Part shown: one piece after another, positions 18,322 through 26,739 of the stretch
Layout: every line of letters starts with the position of its first letter
Numbering within the stretch: position 1 is the stretch's first letter
DNA from: Simiduia litorea
Lineage (GTDB): Bacteria > Pseudomonadota > Gammaproteobacteria > Pseudomonadales > Cellvibrionaceae
NCBI RefSeq assembly: GCF_042853465.1
Contig: NZ_AP031497.1
Coordinates: 2,852,001 to 2,916,000 of the forward strand
Direction of reading: 5' to 3'
DNA: 64,000 nucleotides
Notes under the pieces: model-generated
Database searches by the model: none
The model's input: only the letters and a program-made list of their open reading frames with translations
Told to the model about the DNA's origin: nothing
Made by a program: the position numbers and the translations under genes

Positions 18322-21111
18322 TCACAACCGATAAACCGCACGGGCGTAATAAAAAGCACCATTAATACCATAGGGCGATGATTCCCAAGGGTAAACAAAA
18401 CTGTCGCCACTTATTTGCCCTAGCAAGCTCGGTTTAGCCAAAGGTTCTGGGTAGGTATTAAGTAGGTTATTGCCACCCAAGGACACGGAAAAGCCGCCGC
18501 CAAAGCTGTAGGAAATATCGGCATCAAGCAACCAAGCGCTACCCGACTTATGGACGGTTTCATCCACCTCAGGTAAATCCACGCCTAGCCCAGCCTCGGT
18601 GAAATAACTGGTTTTTACCGAGCCAAAACGATTCAACCTAACGCTCGTAGCCCAGCTGGCATATTGCCAATCGGCGCTCAACAACACGCGGCGCCTCGGC
18701 TGCCCCTGCTCCGTTAATAACACCTGCGAATCGGAATACAGTTCGCCAGTCGCAATCCCATCGGGGCCGTGCAAAGCCACAACCTGGGTTCGGTTGTAGT
18801 GCCCAAGCAGTGAAAGTTGGGTCTGCCCCCAAGCGTGGCGCCACTGATAACGCGCCACTAAGTCAAAACCCGCGGTTAAGGTGTCCATGGCGTTATACAT
18901 AAACTGCACAGCACCAATATTGTTGCCCTGTGCCGCCAACGCCTCTGAAAAAGCACAGTTAGGCACGCAGGCACCTGGCTCTGCAGCGATGACATCACTC
19001 AGCGCTATGGCATCGGCGACCTCAATATGAAAGCTGTCCAAACTCAGCGAAAAACCCGGCACCGGCTGCCAAATTGCGCCCACGCTGGCATGTCTTGAAC
19101 GCTCAGCGGTCAAGGGCGCAAGACCTAGCACGGCCAACACCTCACTGCCCTCAGCGGCATGGAGCGTATTGGTTAATACGTCTGGGCCAATGTTAGTAAT
19201 CACATGGGTAAAACTGCGTTGATTGATACCCGGTGCCCGAAAACCAGAGGCCACACCACCGCGCAACATAAGCGCGCGACTAAGCTGAAAGCGCAAGGAC
19301 AACTTACCATTGAGCGTGCGACCAACATCGCCGAAACTTTCCCAGCGGCTGGCCATTGCGATTGCTAAGCGCTCATCGACGGCCAGCTCCGCCTCGACGA
19401 ACCATGCCATGCTGTCGCGCTGGTCTGACACAGGTAACCGATAACCAGGGTAGGCTTGCATGCCGGCTTGGGCTCGACTTCTGCTTTGACCGTCAGCGCA
19501 AATCAAACCGGTTTCGCTGGGGCAAGGGTCGATGGGGCTGGGAATGAATAGGCTAAAATCATCATCCGGTCCGTAGGCATAAGAGGCAAATTCGCCCGTG
19601 GTAATCTGGTATTTTTCGCGGCGCCACTCGGCGCCAGCCGTGACTAACAGCTCTTCAACACCGGGCGCCTCAACCAAGCCACTGGCCACCAATGCATGCT
19701 GTAGCTGGCTATATTTAAGCTCGCCATTGGTAGCACTGGTGGGTGATTGCTCGCCCAGCGACACGTTAACTGAATAATCCGTGCCCTGAATAAAGCGGTT
19801 TTCACCCCAGCTCGAACTGACATCCACAGTCCAATCATCCGGCAGTTCGATCACCGCACCTACGGCTAAACTATCGTCTTCGGTGCGCGTACTTTGCAGC
19901 GGCAGAAAACCCTCTGGATCCAAGGCCGGTATATAGCGCGCACTCACCGGTGCTTGGCCAGCACGAGCACCGGCGCCGCGATAAAAACCCGCCGACAAAC
20001 CCTCGCGTCGAGCGCTACCGCCAAAGCCATACACTTCAACCTGTTCACTCAATGCCCATTGACCGTTACCGAAGAGGTTCCAACTTTGCTGCTCTGTGTC
20101 GCCAATGCGCATACTGACCCGAGCCGGATCAAAGCGCTGATCCGGCGCAGCCCTGTTGGTGGCAGCCCTTTCCTGCATTTCTAAGGCGATAAAGGCGCTG
20201 GCATCCGAGCCCATATCAAAACCGCCAGCAAGACTACTGATAAGCGACTGGCCATCGCCTTCGTGGGTCTCGCCATATTGCACGTTCAATTCTGGATCTT
20301 GCTGGCCGCTCCTCAGCACAAGGTTCAAAACCCCGGCAATAGCATCCGAACCATACAAGGCACTCGCACCGTCGCGCAGCACCTCCACGCGCTCGAGCAT
20401 AACGGTAGGAATGGCATTCATATCGACACCAGAAGATCCCCTACCAACCACCTGCTGAATATTAATTTGCGCCTGATGATGGCGACGTTTACCGTTGATC
20501 ATGACCAGCAATTGATCTGGATTCATACCGCGCATAGTGGCTGGGCGCACTAAATCAGCGCCGTCGCTAACCATGGTGCGGGAAAAATTAAACGAGGGCG
20601 CTTGGTTTTGCAGCTGCTCGCCAAGCGACGCAGGTGCCGAGCGCGCCAGCGAATAACCATGCACGATATCGATAGGTACGGTGGACTGAAGTAATTTGCG
20701 TGTGCGGCTGCGCGTACCAATGGTTACCAACTCCTCGATAACCGGCAGCGGCACGGCAGTGTCTTCACTGACGCTGTCGCGTCTGGTAATTGCCGCGGCC
20801 GCTGTTGAGGGCACGCGAGCAACGGCAGGTAAAGGCTCGAGCAAATAGGTGTTGGGCTCCAGCTCGCGCTTTCGCAGCGGCTGACCCGCTAACAACATCT
20901 CCAACGCCGTAATGGGTTCAAAGTGACCCGCTACCGCGACGGACGTTAAATTCGCCAATTGCTCAGGCCGGAACACTAGGCGAACCTCCGGTACCTGCGC
21001 AGCGTAGGCTAACAAAGCGTCACTTAACGGTTGCGAAGGCAACATGAAATCGCGCGGCACGGCGCTTGCCAGTGGCGAGCACAATAACAACGACAGCAAA
21101 GCCCATCGCAT
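18322..21111 (-). CDS. TonB-dependent transducer/receptor 3 with STN signalling domain
   Basis: FecA/FpvA-type receptor of about 929 residues. After a signal peptide (MRWALLSLLLCSPLASA) comes an STN domain (about 20-90) with FMLPSQPLSDALLAYAAQ and the ending EMLLAGQPLRKRELEPNTYLL. The plug follows, with EELVTIGTRSRTRK, QLLVMINGKRRHHQAQI and VEVLRDGASALYGSDAIAGV, then a barrel ending INGAFYYARAVYRL. STN domains contact a periplasmic FecR to report ligand binding, and a FecR gene lies immediately upstream. A GTG at 21222 would add 37 residues; I prefer the ATG at 21111 because the signal peptide begins there, although neither has a good ribosome site. The ligand is unknown. Confidence 0.88.
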   Translation of the reverse strand: MRWALLSLLLCSPLASAVPRDFMLPSQPLSDALLAYAAQVPEVRLVFRPEQLANLTSVAVAGHFEPITALEMLLAGQPLRKRELEPNTYLLEPLPAVARVPSTAAAAITRRDSVSEDTAVPLPVIEELVTIGTRSRTRKLLQSTVPIDIVHGYSLARSAPASLGEQLQNQAPSFNFSRTMVSDGADLVRPATMRGMNPDQLLVMINGKRRHHQAQINIQQVVGRGSSGVDMNAIPTVMLERVEVLRDGASALYGSDAIAGVLNLVLRSGQQDPELNVQYGETHEGDGQSLISSLAGGFDMGSDASAFIALEMQERAATNRAAPDQRFDPARVSMRIGDTEQQSWNLFGNGQWALSEQVEVYGFGGSARREGLSAGFYRGAGARAGQAPVSARYIPALDPEGFLPLQSTRTEDDSLAVGAVIELPDDWTVDVSSSWGENRFIQGTDYSVNVSLGEQSPTSATNGELKYSQLQHALVASGLVEAPGVEELLVTAGAEWRREKYQITTGEFASYAYGPDDDFSLFIPSPIDPCPSETGLICADGQSRSRAQAGMQAYPGYRLPVSDQRDSMAWFVEAELAVDERLAIAMASRWESFGDVGRTLNGKLSLRFQLSRALMLRGGVASGFRAPGINQRSFTHVITNIGPDVLTNTLHAAEGSEVLAVLGLAPLTAERSRHASVGAIWQPVPGFSLSLDSFHIEVADAIALSDVIAAEPGACVPNCAFSEALAAQGNNIGAVQFMYNAMDTLTAGFDLVARYQWRHAWGQTQLSLLGHYNRTQVVALHGPDGIATGELYSDSQVLLTEQGQPRRRVLLSADWQYASWATSVRLNRFGSVKTSYFTEAGLGVDLPEVDETVHKSGSAWLLDADISYSFGGGFSVSLGGNNLLNTYPEPLAKPSLLGQISGDSFVYPWESSPYGINGAFYYARAVYRL

Positions 21112-21253
21112 TATTCGCGATAGCGCGATGGGGATAGACGCTTGATCAATTCGACGCAAGATTGACAGGTTCACGGTGTCTATTTTTAGGGTTATACCGT
21201 TGGCAGTAGGTGCGATGAACACAGCCCACTGTAGTTCAAATCATTAGTTCAAA

Positions 21254-22237
21254 TCATTCTACCGTGTCTGGCGCAGAACGGTAGAGTAAGGTCAACAATG
21301 GGGTTAATTGAACCGCTTTAACGGAAAATCCAGCTTCTAACATACTTACCGCTGCAGGCGTATCGCCAGCGCTGAAGGCGCCACCCACGCGCACAGAGGA
21401 GAGCTCCGAATCGACAATAACCATATGCTGATAACTGTAGCGATTCATTTCTTCGACGAATTCAGCCAAAGCGACGTTGCTAAAAAACAAGCGCTGCTCG
21501 CGCCAGGCCAAGGCCGTCGCTACGTCTTCGCTGCGCCGCTCATTGATGAGGCCAACTTGCTCGGCCAATTTAATGCTTTGGTTAGCCGCCAAGCGCTGTG
21601 GCTCGCCGGACTTAGCCGTTACGTCAACCAAACCTTCTGCCACCAACACCGCCGCTGTGTTATCGCGCAACCTGACGTTGAAGGCGGTGCCGACTGCCCT
21701 CGCCTCGCCTTGTTCTGTTTCAACGATTAGCGGGCGATTAGGATTCTTAGCGACCTCAATAAATATTTCGCCGCTGCGCAATATTATCCGTCGCTCGGTT
21801 TCAGTAAAGGCAATATCGACTTTCGAGCTGGCATTGAGAGTCAACCGACTGCCATCGGCAAGCTCGACCGCTTGAATCTCGCCAATACCAGTTTGAAAAT
21901 CTGGACTAAGCAGCCAAAAACTCAGCGCAAACAAACAAAAAGCAACGGATGCCACCCGCAACCAAGGGCGCCGAAGTCGCTCGGCAGGTCGATCTAACAC
22001 AATGGACGCGCGCACCGGCAGGGATTGCAAACTGGGCGCTGCCATTAAATTCTGCACCGCGACCTGCACCTTCGACCAGTCTTCGCGCGCCTGCTTAAAT
22101 GCTACGCGATGGGCGCTATCTGCTGCCAGCCACTGCCGTAAAAGCTGCGTTTGATGCGCGTCTAGGCCGTCGGCCTGACGCTCCACCCATATACTCGCCT
22201 GCTGGGCAATATCGTTATTGTGAACAAGTTGAATCAT
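21254..22237 (-). CDS. FecR-type anti-sigma/sigma-regulator
   Basis: Cell-surface signalling regulator of 327 residues. The N-terminal cytoplasmic helical region (about 8-50) has the typical ASIWVERQADGLDAHQTQLL and HRVAFKQAREDW patterns that hold the sigma factor. One TM helix follows (about 95-112, VASVAFCLFALSFWLL). The periplasmic FecR domain has VELADGSRLTLNASSKVDI and GEARAVGTAFNVRLRD, and the C-terminal STN-contacting region closes the protein. It lies between the sigma-factor gene and the STN-bearing receptor, which is the classical fecI-fecR-fecA order. It should relay receptor occupancy to the ECF sigma factor. Confidence 0.9.
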   Translation of the reverse strand: MIQLVHNNDIAQQASIWVERQADGLDAHQTQLLRQWLAADSAHRVAFKQAREDWSKVQVAVQNLMAAPSLQSLPVRASIVLDRPAERLRRPWLRVASVAFCLFALSFWLLSPDFQTGIGEIQAVELADGSRLTLNASSKVDIAFTETERRIILRSGEIFIEVAKNPNRPLIVETEQGEARAVGTAFNVRLRDNTAAVLVAEGLVDVTAKSGEPQRLAANQSIKLAEQVGLINERRSEDVATALAWREQRLFFSNVALAEFVEEMNRYSYQHMVIVDSELSSVRVGGAFSAGDTPAAVSMLEAGFSVKAVQLTPLLTLLYRSAPDTVE

Positions 22238-22291
22238 GCTATTACGTTATCGTTGTTAATGTGGCCAACCGACCGAGTTGGGCAGCGGGGG

Positions 22292-22858
22292 CTAACTGAG
22301 CGGCTTTATCAAGCGCTGCCGGCACTGTTTCATACCCATCGCAATGTGCTTCTCAACTGTACTTACGGATATGCTCAGCTTTTCCGCAATATCTTTTTGC
22401 GATAGTTGGTGTATTTTCCGCATCACAAAAACCCGCCGGCACTGGCTAGGCAAGCTTTCAATGGCGCTATTGAGCGCTGAGACCGCTTCGGCATCGATAA
22501 TTTGCTGCTCTGGTGAAGGCAGTGGGTCTAACAACAGCTCCACATCCACATTCTGATCTACCTCGCTGACGCGCTTATGGCGCACCCGATCAATGATTAA
22601 ATTGCGGGCGATGGTAAACAGAAAGTTTTGCGCGGTTGCCAGTTCGATGCGATCTTTATGGCGCTGAAACCGCTCATAAGTCTCGTGCATCAAATCAGCG
22701 ACATCCTCTTGCGAGCGGACCTTAGACCACAAATATCGCTTCAGCATGGCACTGTATTGTTCGAAAACCGCGGCTATTTGCTGATCGTGTGTACGCCCAT
22801 TACTCACGTCGCGCTCACACTGGCTGCCGCCTTCTATCGTTGGCTGCTGCAATGGCAC
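22292..22858 (-). CDS. ECF sigma factor, FecI-like
   Basis: RNA polymerase sigma-70-family protein of 188 residues. Region 2 (about 35-100) shows VADLMHETYERFQRH and FLFTIARNLIIDRVRHKR. Region 4 (about 125-185) shows IESLPSQCRRVFVMRKIHQL and the helix-turn-helix SQKDIAEKLSISVSTVEKHI. The start is GTG at 22858 behind a GAGAGAGA stretch; no later in-frame start leaves region 2 intact. It is followed by FecR and the STN receptor, so it probably controls the receptor cluster and perhaps its own operon. Confidence 0.9.
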   Translation of the reverse strand: MPLQQPTIEGGSQCERDVSNGRTHDQQIAAVFEQYSAMLKRYLWSKVRSQEDVADLMHETYERFQRHKDRIELATAQNFLFTIARNLIIDRVRHKRVSEVDQNVDVELLLDPLPSPEQQIIDAEAVSALNSAIESLPSQCRRVFVMRKIHQLSQKDIAEKLSISVSTVEKHIAMGMKQCRQRLIKPLS

Positions 22859-22992
22859 TCTCTCTCGTTGCTTGCTCTGATTATTGTTATATCAGCTATG
22901 GTTGTTAACCAAACCTAGCTTGAGGCGAGTCTACGCTCACCTGAGACCGCTACATAGAACCAAGGTACCTTAGCATGGTTACAAGCGCCAAA

Positions 22993-23904
22993 TCACGCTT
23001 TATGCGCCAACTTCACCAGCCACTGACGGAACACACCCACAGGGCTCTGATCTATCACGTCGATATCGGATAATAGGTAATACCCCCCTTGGCAGGGCAA
23101 CCGCTCACCGAGCTGTTGCAACTCGCCCGCCTGAATACGATCGGCGACAAAATACCAAGGTAATACCGTAGCCCCCATACCTTGGACCGCCGCTTGCAGC
23201 AGCAATGGAAAAGTTTCAAAGCGCTGACCAGGTAGCCGCCCAATCGCCTGTGGGTTAAGCCCAGCGTGACGCCACCAATAAGCGGTTGAAGACTCGGGGC
23301 TGGTGTGGTGCAGCAAGGGGTAGCGCTGTAACTGTTCGCGGCTATCTATAGCGCCCCTCTCGGTAAACAACCGAGGACTCACCACAGCGACTAATTCATC
23401 GCCCATCAAATAATCCACCTGCATACCAGGCCAATCCCCCTGACCAAATAGGATAGAGAGGTCGCAGGCCAACTGACACTGATAAAGTTTATGTATATCA
23501 GTCATCAAGTGGATGCTGGTCTCCGGGTGCAAATCGGTAAAGCCCGCGAGCGCTGGCAGCAGCCAATGACTGGCCAGAGCCGGCTCGATGCCCAACACCA
23601 ACTGCACCCCAGGCCGAAACTGCCGCGCTTCTTCCGTGGTTTGTAGTAACAGCTGTAACAGCGGTGCAATCTGCTGGTAGTAGCGCTGCCCAACAGGAGT
23701 CAAATGCAAGCGCTGGCGCACGCGCTCGAACAGCGCCTGACCTAAGCTTTCCTCAAGCTGTTTGATCTGCCGGCTCACCGCGCTTTGGGTCAGACAGAGA
23801 TGTTCGGCCGCTTTGGTCACATTCTCGAGTTCTACGGCCGAGACAAAACACTGCAAACTGGCGGTTGACGGTAACTGACCTCGCATCGGCACCACTTCAT
23901 GCAT
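22993..23904 (-). CDS. LysR-family transcriptional regulator
   Basis: LTTR of 303 residues. The N-terminal winged helix (about 12-70) has LQCFVSAVELENVTKAAEHL and the HTH helix LTQSAVSRQIKQLEESLG. The effector-binding domain follows (about 95-300) and resembles the GcvA/AmpR-like type (PGVQLVLGIEPALASHWLLP, SILFGQGDWPGMQ). It is transcribed away from the aldehyde dehydrogenase gene with 142 bp between the starts, the usual arrangement for an LTTR controlling its divergent neighbour. An ATG six codons in is an alternative start; neither has a strong ribosome site. Confidence 0.88.
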   Translation of the reverse strand: MHEVVPMRGQLPSTASLQCFVSAVELENVTKAAEHLCLTQSAVSRQIKQLEESLGQALFERVRQRLHLTPVGQRYYQQIAPLLQLLLQTTEEARQFRPGVQLVLGIEPALASHWLLPALAGFTDLHPETSIHLMTDIHKLYQCQLACDLSILFGQGDWPGMQVDYLMGDELVAVVSPRLFTERGAIDSREQLQRYPLLHHTSPESSTAYWWRHAGLNPQAIGRLPGQRFETFPLLLQAAVQGMGATVLPWYFVADRIQAGELQQLGERLPCQGGYYLLSDIDVIDQSPVGVFRQWLVKLAHKA

Positions 23905-24046
23905 AAATGGAATAGGTTGAGTAGACTAAATCGTTTTTATCGCCAGCGCCAGCAGCGGTAAGCTGACATCTTTGGGGCATAGTCTCGGCGACAGAAAGGG
24001 ACTAGGCTTTAGCCCATTAATACCTTGTTAAGGAAGGAGTAGTTTG

Positions 24047-25459
24047 ATGAAGGTTTACGACAGCTTTTATATCGGTGGTACATGGGTCAAAGCACTCGGC
24101 AAGGAAACCTTCACGGTGATCAACCCAGCCACCGAGGAAGCCATTGCCAGCGTGCCCATGGGCAATGTCGAGGATGTCGACCGCGCCGTCGCTGCGGCAC
24201 GCGCCGCCTTTCCCAGTTGGTCCAGCACCAGCGCCAAACAGCGCTGCGACATTATCCATAAAATTGCCGCGTTAATGACCGAACGCCAAGCCGAATTAGT
24301 CACCGCCGTTAGCAGCGCGATGGGTTGCCCCAAGCACCTGACGCCAGACTTGCAGGTAAAGGGTCCCACCTTTGCCATGGCAAACTTCGCTGAGCGCGCC
24401 TTCACAATGGAGGAGACACGGCAAGCCGGCAACTCACTGATCGTCAAAGAGCCTGTGGGCGTGTGTGGGTTTATCAACCCATGGAATTACCCATTGCATC
24501 AATTTGTCGGCAAAGTGGCACCGGCCTTGGCAGCGGGCTGCACCATCGTTATTAAACCATCCGAGCAAACGCCATTACAGGATTTAGTGATGGCGCAAAT
24601 CATGCACGATGCAGGCGTCCCGGCGGGCGTGTTCAACCTCGTCATTGGCGCCGGCCCCATTGTCGGCGCCGCGATCAGCAGCCACCCGGACGTGGACATG
24701 GTGTCCTTCACCGGCAGCACCCGCGCCGGCAAAATGATTGCGGTATCGGCCGCCGAAACAGTCAAACGCGTAACGCAAGAACTGGGCGGAAAATCGCCCT
24801 ACATCATTACAGCTGATGCAGATTTAGACGCCGCCATTAAGTACGGCGTCGAAGATGTGATGATCAACACAGGCCAAACTTGCACCGCACTAACGCGCAT
24901 GTTGGTACCTCAAAGCCGATACGACGAAGCTGTTGCGCTGGCAAAAAAGCACACAGAGTCGTTAACGGTTGGTAGTGGTGACGACGCCTTCGTTGGCCCT
25001 ATGTCCTCGGCCAGACAAAAAGCGACAGTGTTATCTTTTATTGAAAAAGGTCTCGCCGAAGGTGCGCGCCTAGTCACCGGCGGTATCGACATGCCAGAAC
25101 ACCTAGACAAGGGCTTTTTTGTCCGGCCCACCGTTTTTGCCGACGTGAACAATCAAATGACCATCGCTCGCGAAGAAATTTTTGGCCCAGTGCTGTGTAT
25201 GATTCCCTACGACACAATTGAACAAGCCATCGACATTGCCAACGACACACCTTACGGCCTATCGAGTGGCGTGTTCGCCAAAGACAAAGACAGCGGCATC
25301 GCCATCGCGCGTAAACTACGGGCAGGTCAATGCTATGTAAATGCCGGTAGCTTTAATTATTTGGCACCCTTTGGTGGTTACAAACAATCCGGTAACGGGC
25401 GCGAGTTTGGCGATGAAGGTCTGCACGAATTTATGGAAACCAAAGCGCTGCAACTTTGA
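24047..25459 (+). CDS. NAD(P)+-dependent aldehyde dehydrogenase
   Basis: Cytosolic aldehyde dehydrogenase of 470 residues that oxidises an aldehyde to the acid. The Rossmann region has FINPWNYPLHQ and VIKPSEQTPL, the nucleotide-proximal SFTGSTRAGKMI, and the general-base Glu in VTQELGGKSPYI. The catalytic Cys is in NTGQTCTALTR (about residue 280), and the C-terminal motif is FGPVLCMIPYD. AAGGAGT lies about eight bases before the ATG. The overall look is of the betaine-aldehyde/4-hydroxybenzaldehyde-type ALDHs, but specificity cannot be assigned. It is probably controlled by the divergent LysR gene. Confidence 0.88.
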   Translation: MKVYDSFYIGGTWVKALGKETFTVINPATEEAIASVPMGNVEDVDRAVAAARAAFPSWSSTSAKQRCDIIHKIAALMTERQAELVTAVSSAMGCPKHLTPDLQVKGPTFAMANFAERAFTMEETRQAGNSLIVKEPVGVCGFINPWNYPLHQFVGKVAPALAAGCTIVIKPSEQTPLQDLVMAQIMHDAGVPAGVFNLVIGAGPIVGAAISSHPDVDMVSFTGSTRAGKMIAVSAAETVKRVTQELGGKSPYIITADADLDAAIKYGVEDVMINTGQTCTALTRMLVPQSRYDEAVALAKKHTESLTVGSGDDAFVGPMSSARQKATVLSFIEKGLAEGARLVTGGIDMPEHLDKGFFVRPTVFADVNNQMTIAREEIFGPVLCMIPYDTIEQAIDIANDTPYGLSSGVFAKDKDSGIAIARKLRAGQCYVNAGSFNYLAPFGGYKQSGNGREFGDEGLHEFMETKALQL

Positions 25460-25477
25460 GTTATCGTTCAACTTTCA

Positions 25478-25499
25478 GGGCGCTCAGGCGCCCCTTTTC
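25478..25499 (+). terminator. Rho-independent terminator of the aldehyde dehydrogenase gene
   Basis: GGGCGC-TCAG-GCGCCC (about 25478-25493) followed by CCTTTTC, starting 18 bp after the stop codon. Confidence 0.7.
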
Positions 25500-25984
25500 A
25501 TATAAAACGATACCATAGCGTTAAACTGGCACACTAGAACCAACTGAGATTAGTTTTTCTTTGTCTTAATAAGTAACAGGAATTATTTCAACCAACATCT
25601 GCACAAAACAGCCTAAAAAACCACCGTCTCCATTCGAAATTACACATATAGTTAAATGGAGGACTTTAAAACACTTTTTAGTCGTCTAAATTAACATATC
25701 GTCGTCTAAATCTTTTTGTTTTTGTGAATGACGAGCACAGCTCTAAGAAATTCACTTTCTTTAGAGCTAAAACTGTTAGTAGAACTTGATTTTCTAGAAC
25801 TGATTCACACATTATCTCGGCTAGGGTTATACTCCGCCCTTGCACAGAATTGCACTACGGAGATAATGAGCTTCGTTCTACATGTAGTACAAGAGCACTA
25901 ATAGGGATAGCAGCCAACTGGCCTAGCGGGCAATTGGGTTTGTGCATGCAGTTCAAAACAAAAAGACACAAAAGGTAGCTATCT
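25500..25984. other. AT-rich regulatory region upstream of the hemerythrin gene
   Basis: Long non-coding stretch. It holds an 11-bp direct repeat GTCGTCTAAAT (25681-25691 and 25701-25711, 20 bp apart). It also holds an imperfect hairpin (25739-25768, AGCTCTAAGAAA...TTTCTTTAGAGCT, one bulge, no T-run) and a small palindrome CTACATGTAG near 25879. No FNR-type TTGAT-N4-ATCAA box was found. No ORF in it has a credible ribosome site. Confidence 0.45.
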
Positions 25985-26503
25985 ATGTTTGGATTTATTT
26001 CAGATTTTTTCTCCGGTCGCAGTTCGGCGCCCCAAGAAGCCCCAAAACTCGCCGAGGCTCCAAAACCGGGCACCACCTCCATTCCCTACGACCCAAACTT
26101 GATAGCCGCACTCGAAGCCGACCACTCAAAGCTCGTCGAGCTATACGGAAAGATGTGGGACGAAGGCTTCGACAAAAAAAATTACGTCAAGCTGTCGCGA
26201 ATTTTGGGTGAGTTCAAATCTCTATTTCAAGGCCACTTACTAAAAGAAAATGTAAGGTTTTACGTTTACCTTGAACAATCACTGGGCGGCGACAAACACA
26301 CCTTAGCCGTCGTCAAAGAGTTTCGATCAGATATGAACGATATCGCCAATGCGGTTATCGGCTTTTGCAAGCGCTATGGCAAAGGGCAGTTTACCGCAGC
26401 GATGGAATTACAATTTAAGAAAGACTACACCGCTATTGGTGAAGCCTTAACCCGTCGAGTTCAATCGGAAGAGCGCGACCTATATTCACTCTATCAAGCG
26501 TAG
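25985..26503 (+). CDS. Hemerythrin-domain protein
   Basis: Cytoplasmic protein of 172 residues. A Pro/Ala-rich N-terminal segment (about 11-35) precedes a four-helix hemerythrin/HHE-type bundle (about 38-170). Probable di-iron ligands are His47 (ADHSKL), His84 and Glu88 (FQGHLLKENVRF, an HxxxE pair) and Glu162/163 (QSEERDLYSLY). This is fewer His ligands than in classical hemerythrin, so iron binding is plausible but the coordination is atypical. Hemerythrin-like proteins bind O2, NO or report redox state. It lies 237 bp ahead of the flavo-iron-sulfur-haem oxidoreductase on the same strand. A perfect hairpin lies between them, so co-regulation is likely but read-through is uncertain. Confidence 0.75.
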   Translation: MFGFISDFFSGRSSAPQEAPKLAEAPKPGTTSIPYDPNLIAALEADHSKLVELYGKMWDEGFDKKNYVKLSRILGEFKSLFQGHLLKENVRFYVYLEQSLGGDKHTLAVVKEFRSDMNDIANAVIGFCKRYGKGQFTAAMELQFKKDYTAIGEALTRRVQSEERDLYSLYQA

Positions 26504-26516
26504 CGGCTCCGACACT

Positions 26517-26535
26517 GCCGGCACAAGGTGCCGGC
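26517..26535 (+). terminator. Perfect 8-bp hairpin after the hemerythrin gene
   Basis: GCCGGCAC-AAG-GTGCCGGC begins 14 bp after the stop codon. There is no U-tract, so it may stabilise the 3' end or attenuate rather than fully terminate transcription. Confidence 0.45.
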
Positions 26536-26739
26536 CCTGCCAGCTGGTCAGGTAAAACAAGCATAAGAATAAGAATGGAATCAGTAGATTGATTTAACGG
26601 CGCGCAGGCTTACGCACCGTTGTTGTTGAACAATTTACGGAGTTAAGCCGCACTGGATCAGAAAAACTGAAATCGCCTCAAAGCGGTCTGTTATTTCTTG
26701 CGCGATATATTTGTATTAACCCACTATCCAGTGAGTGAC

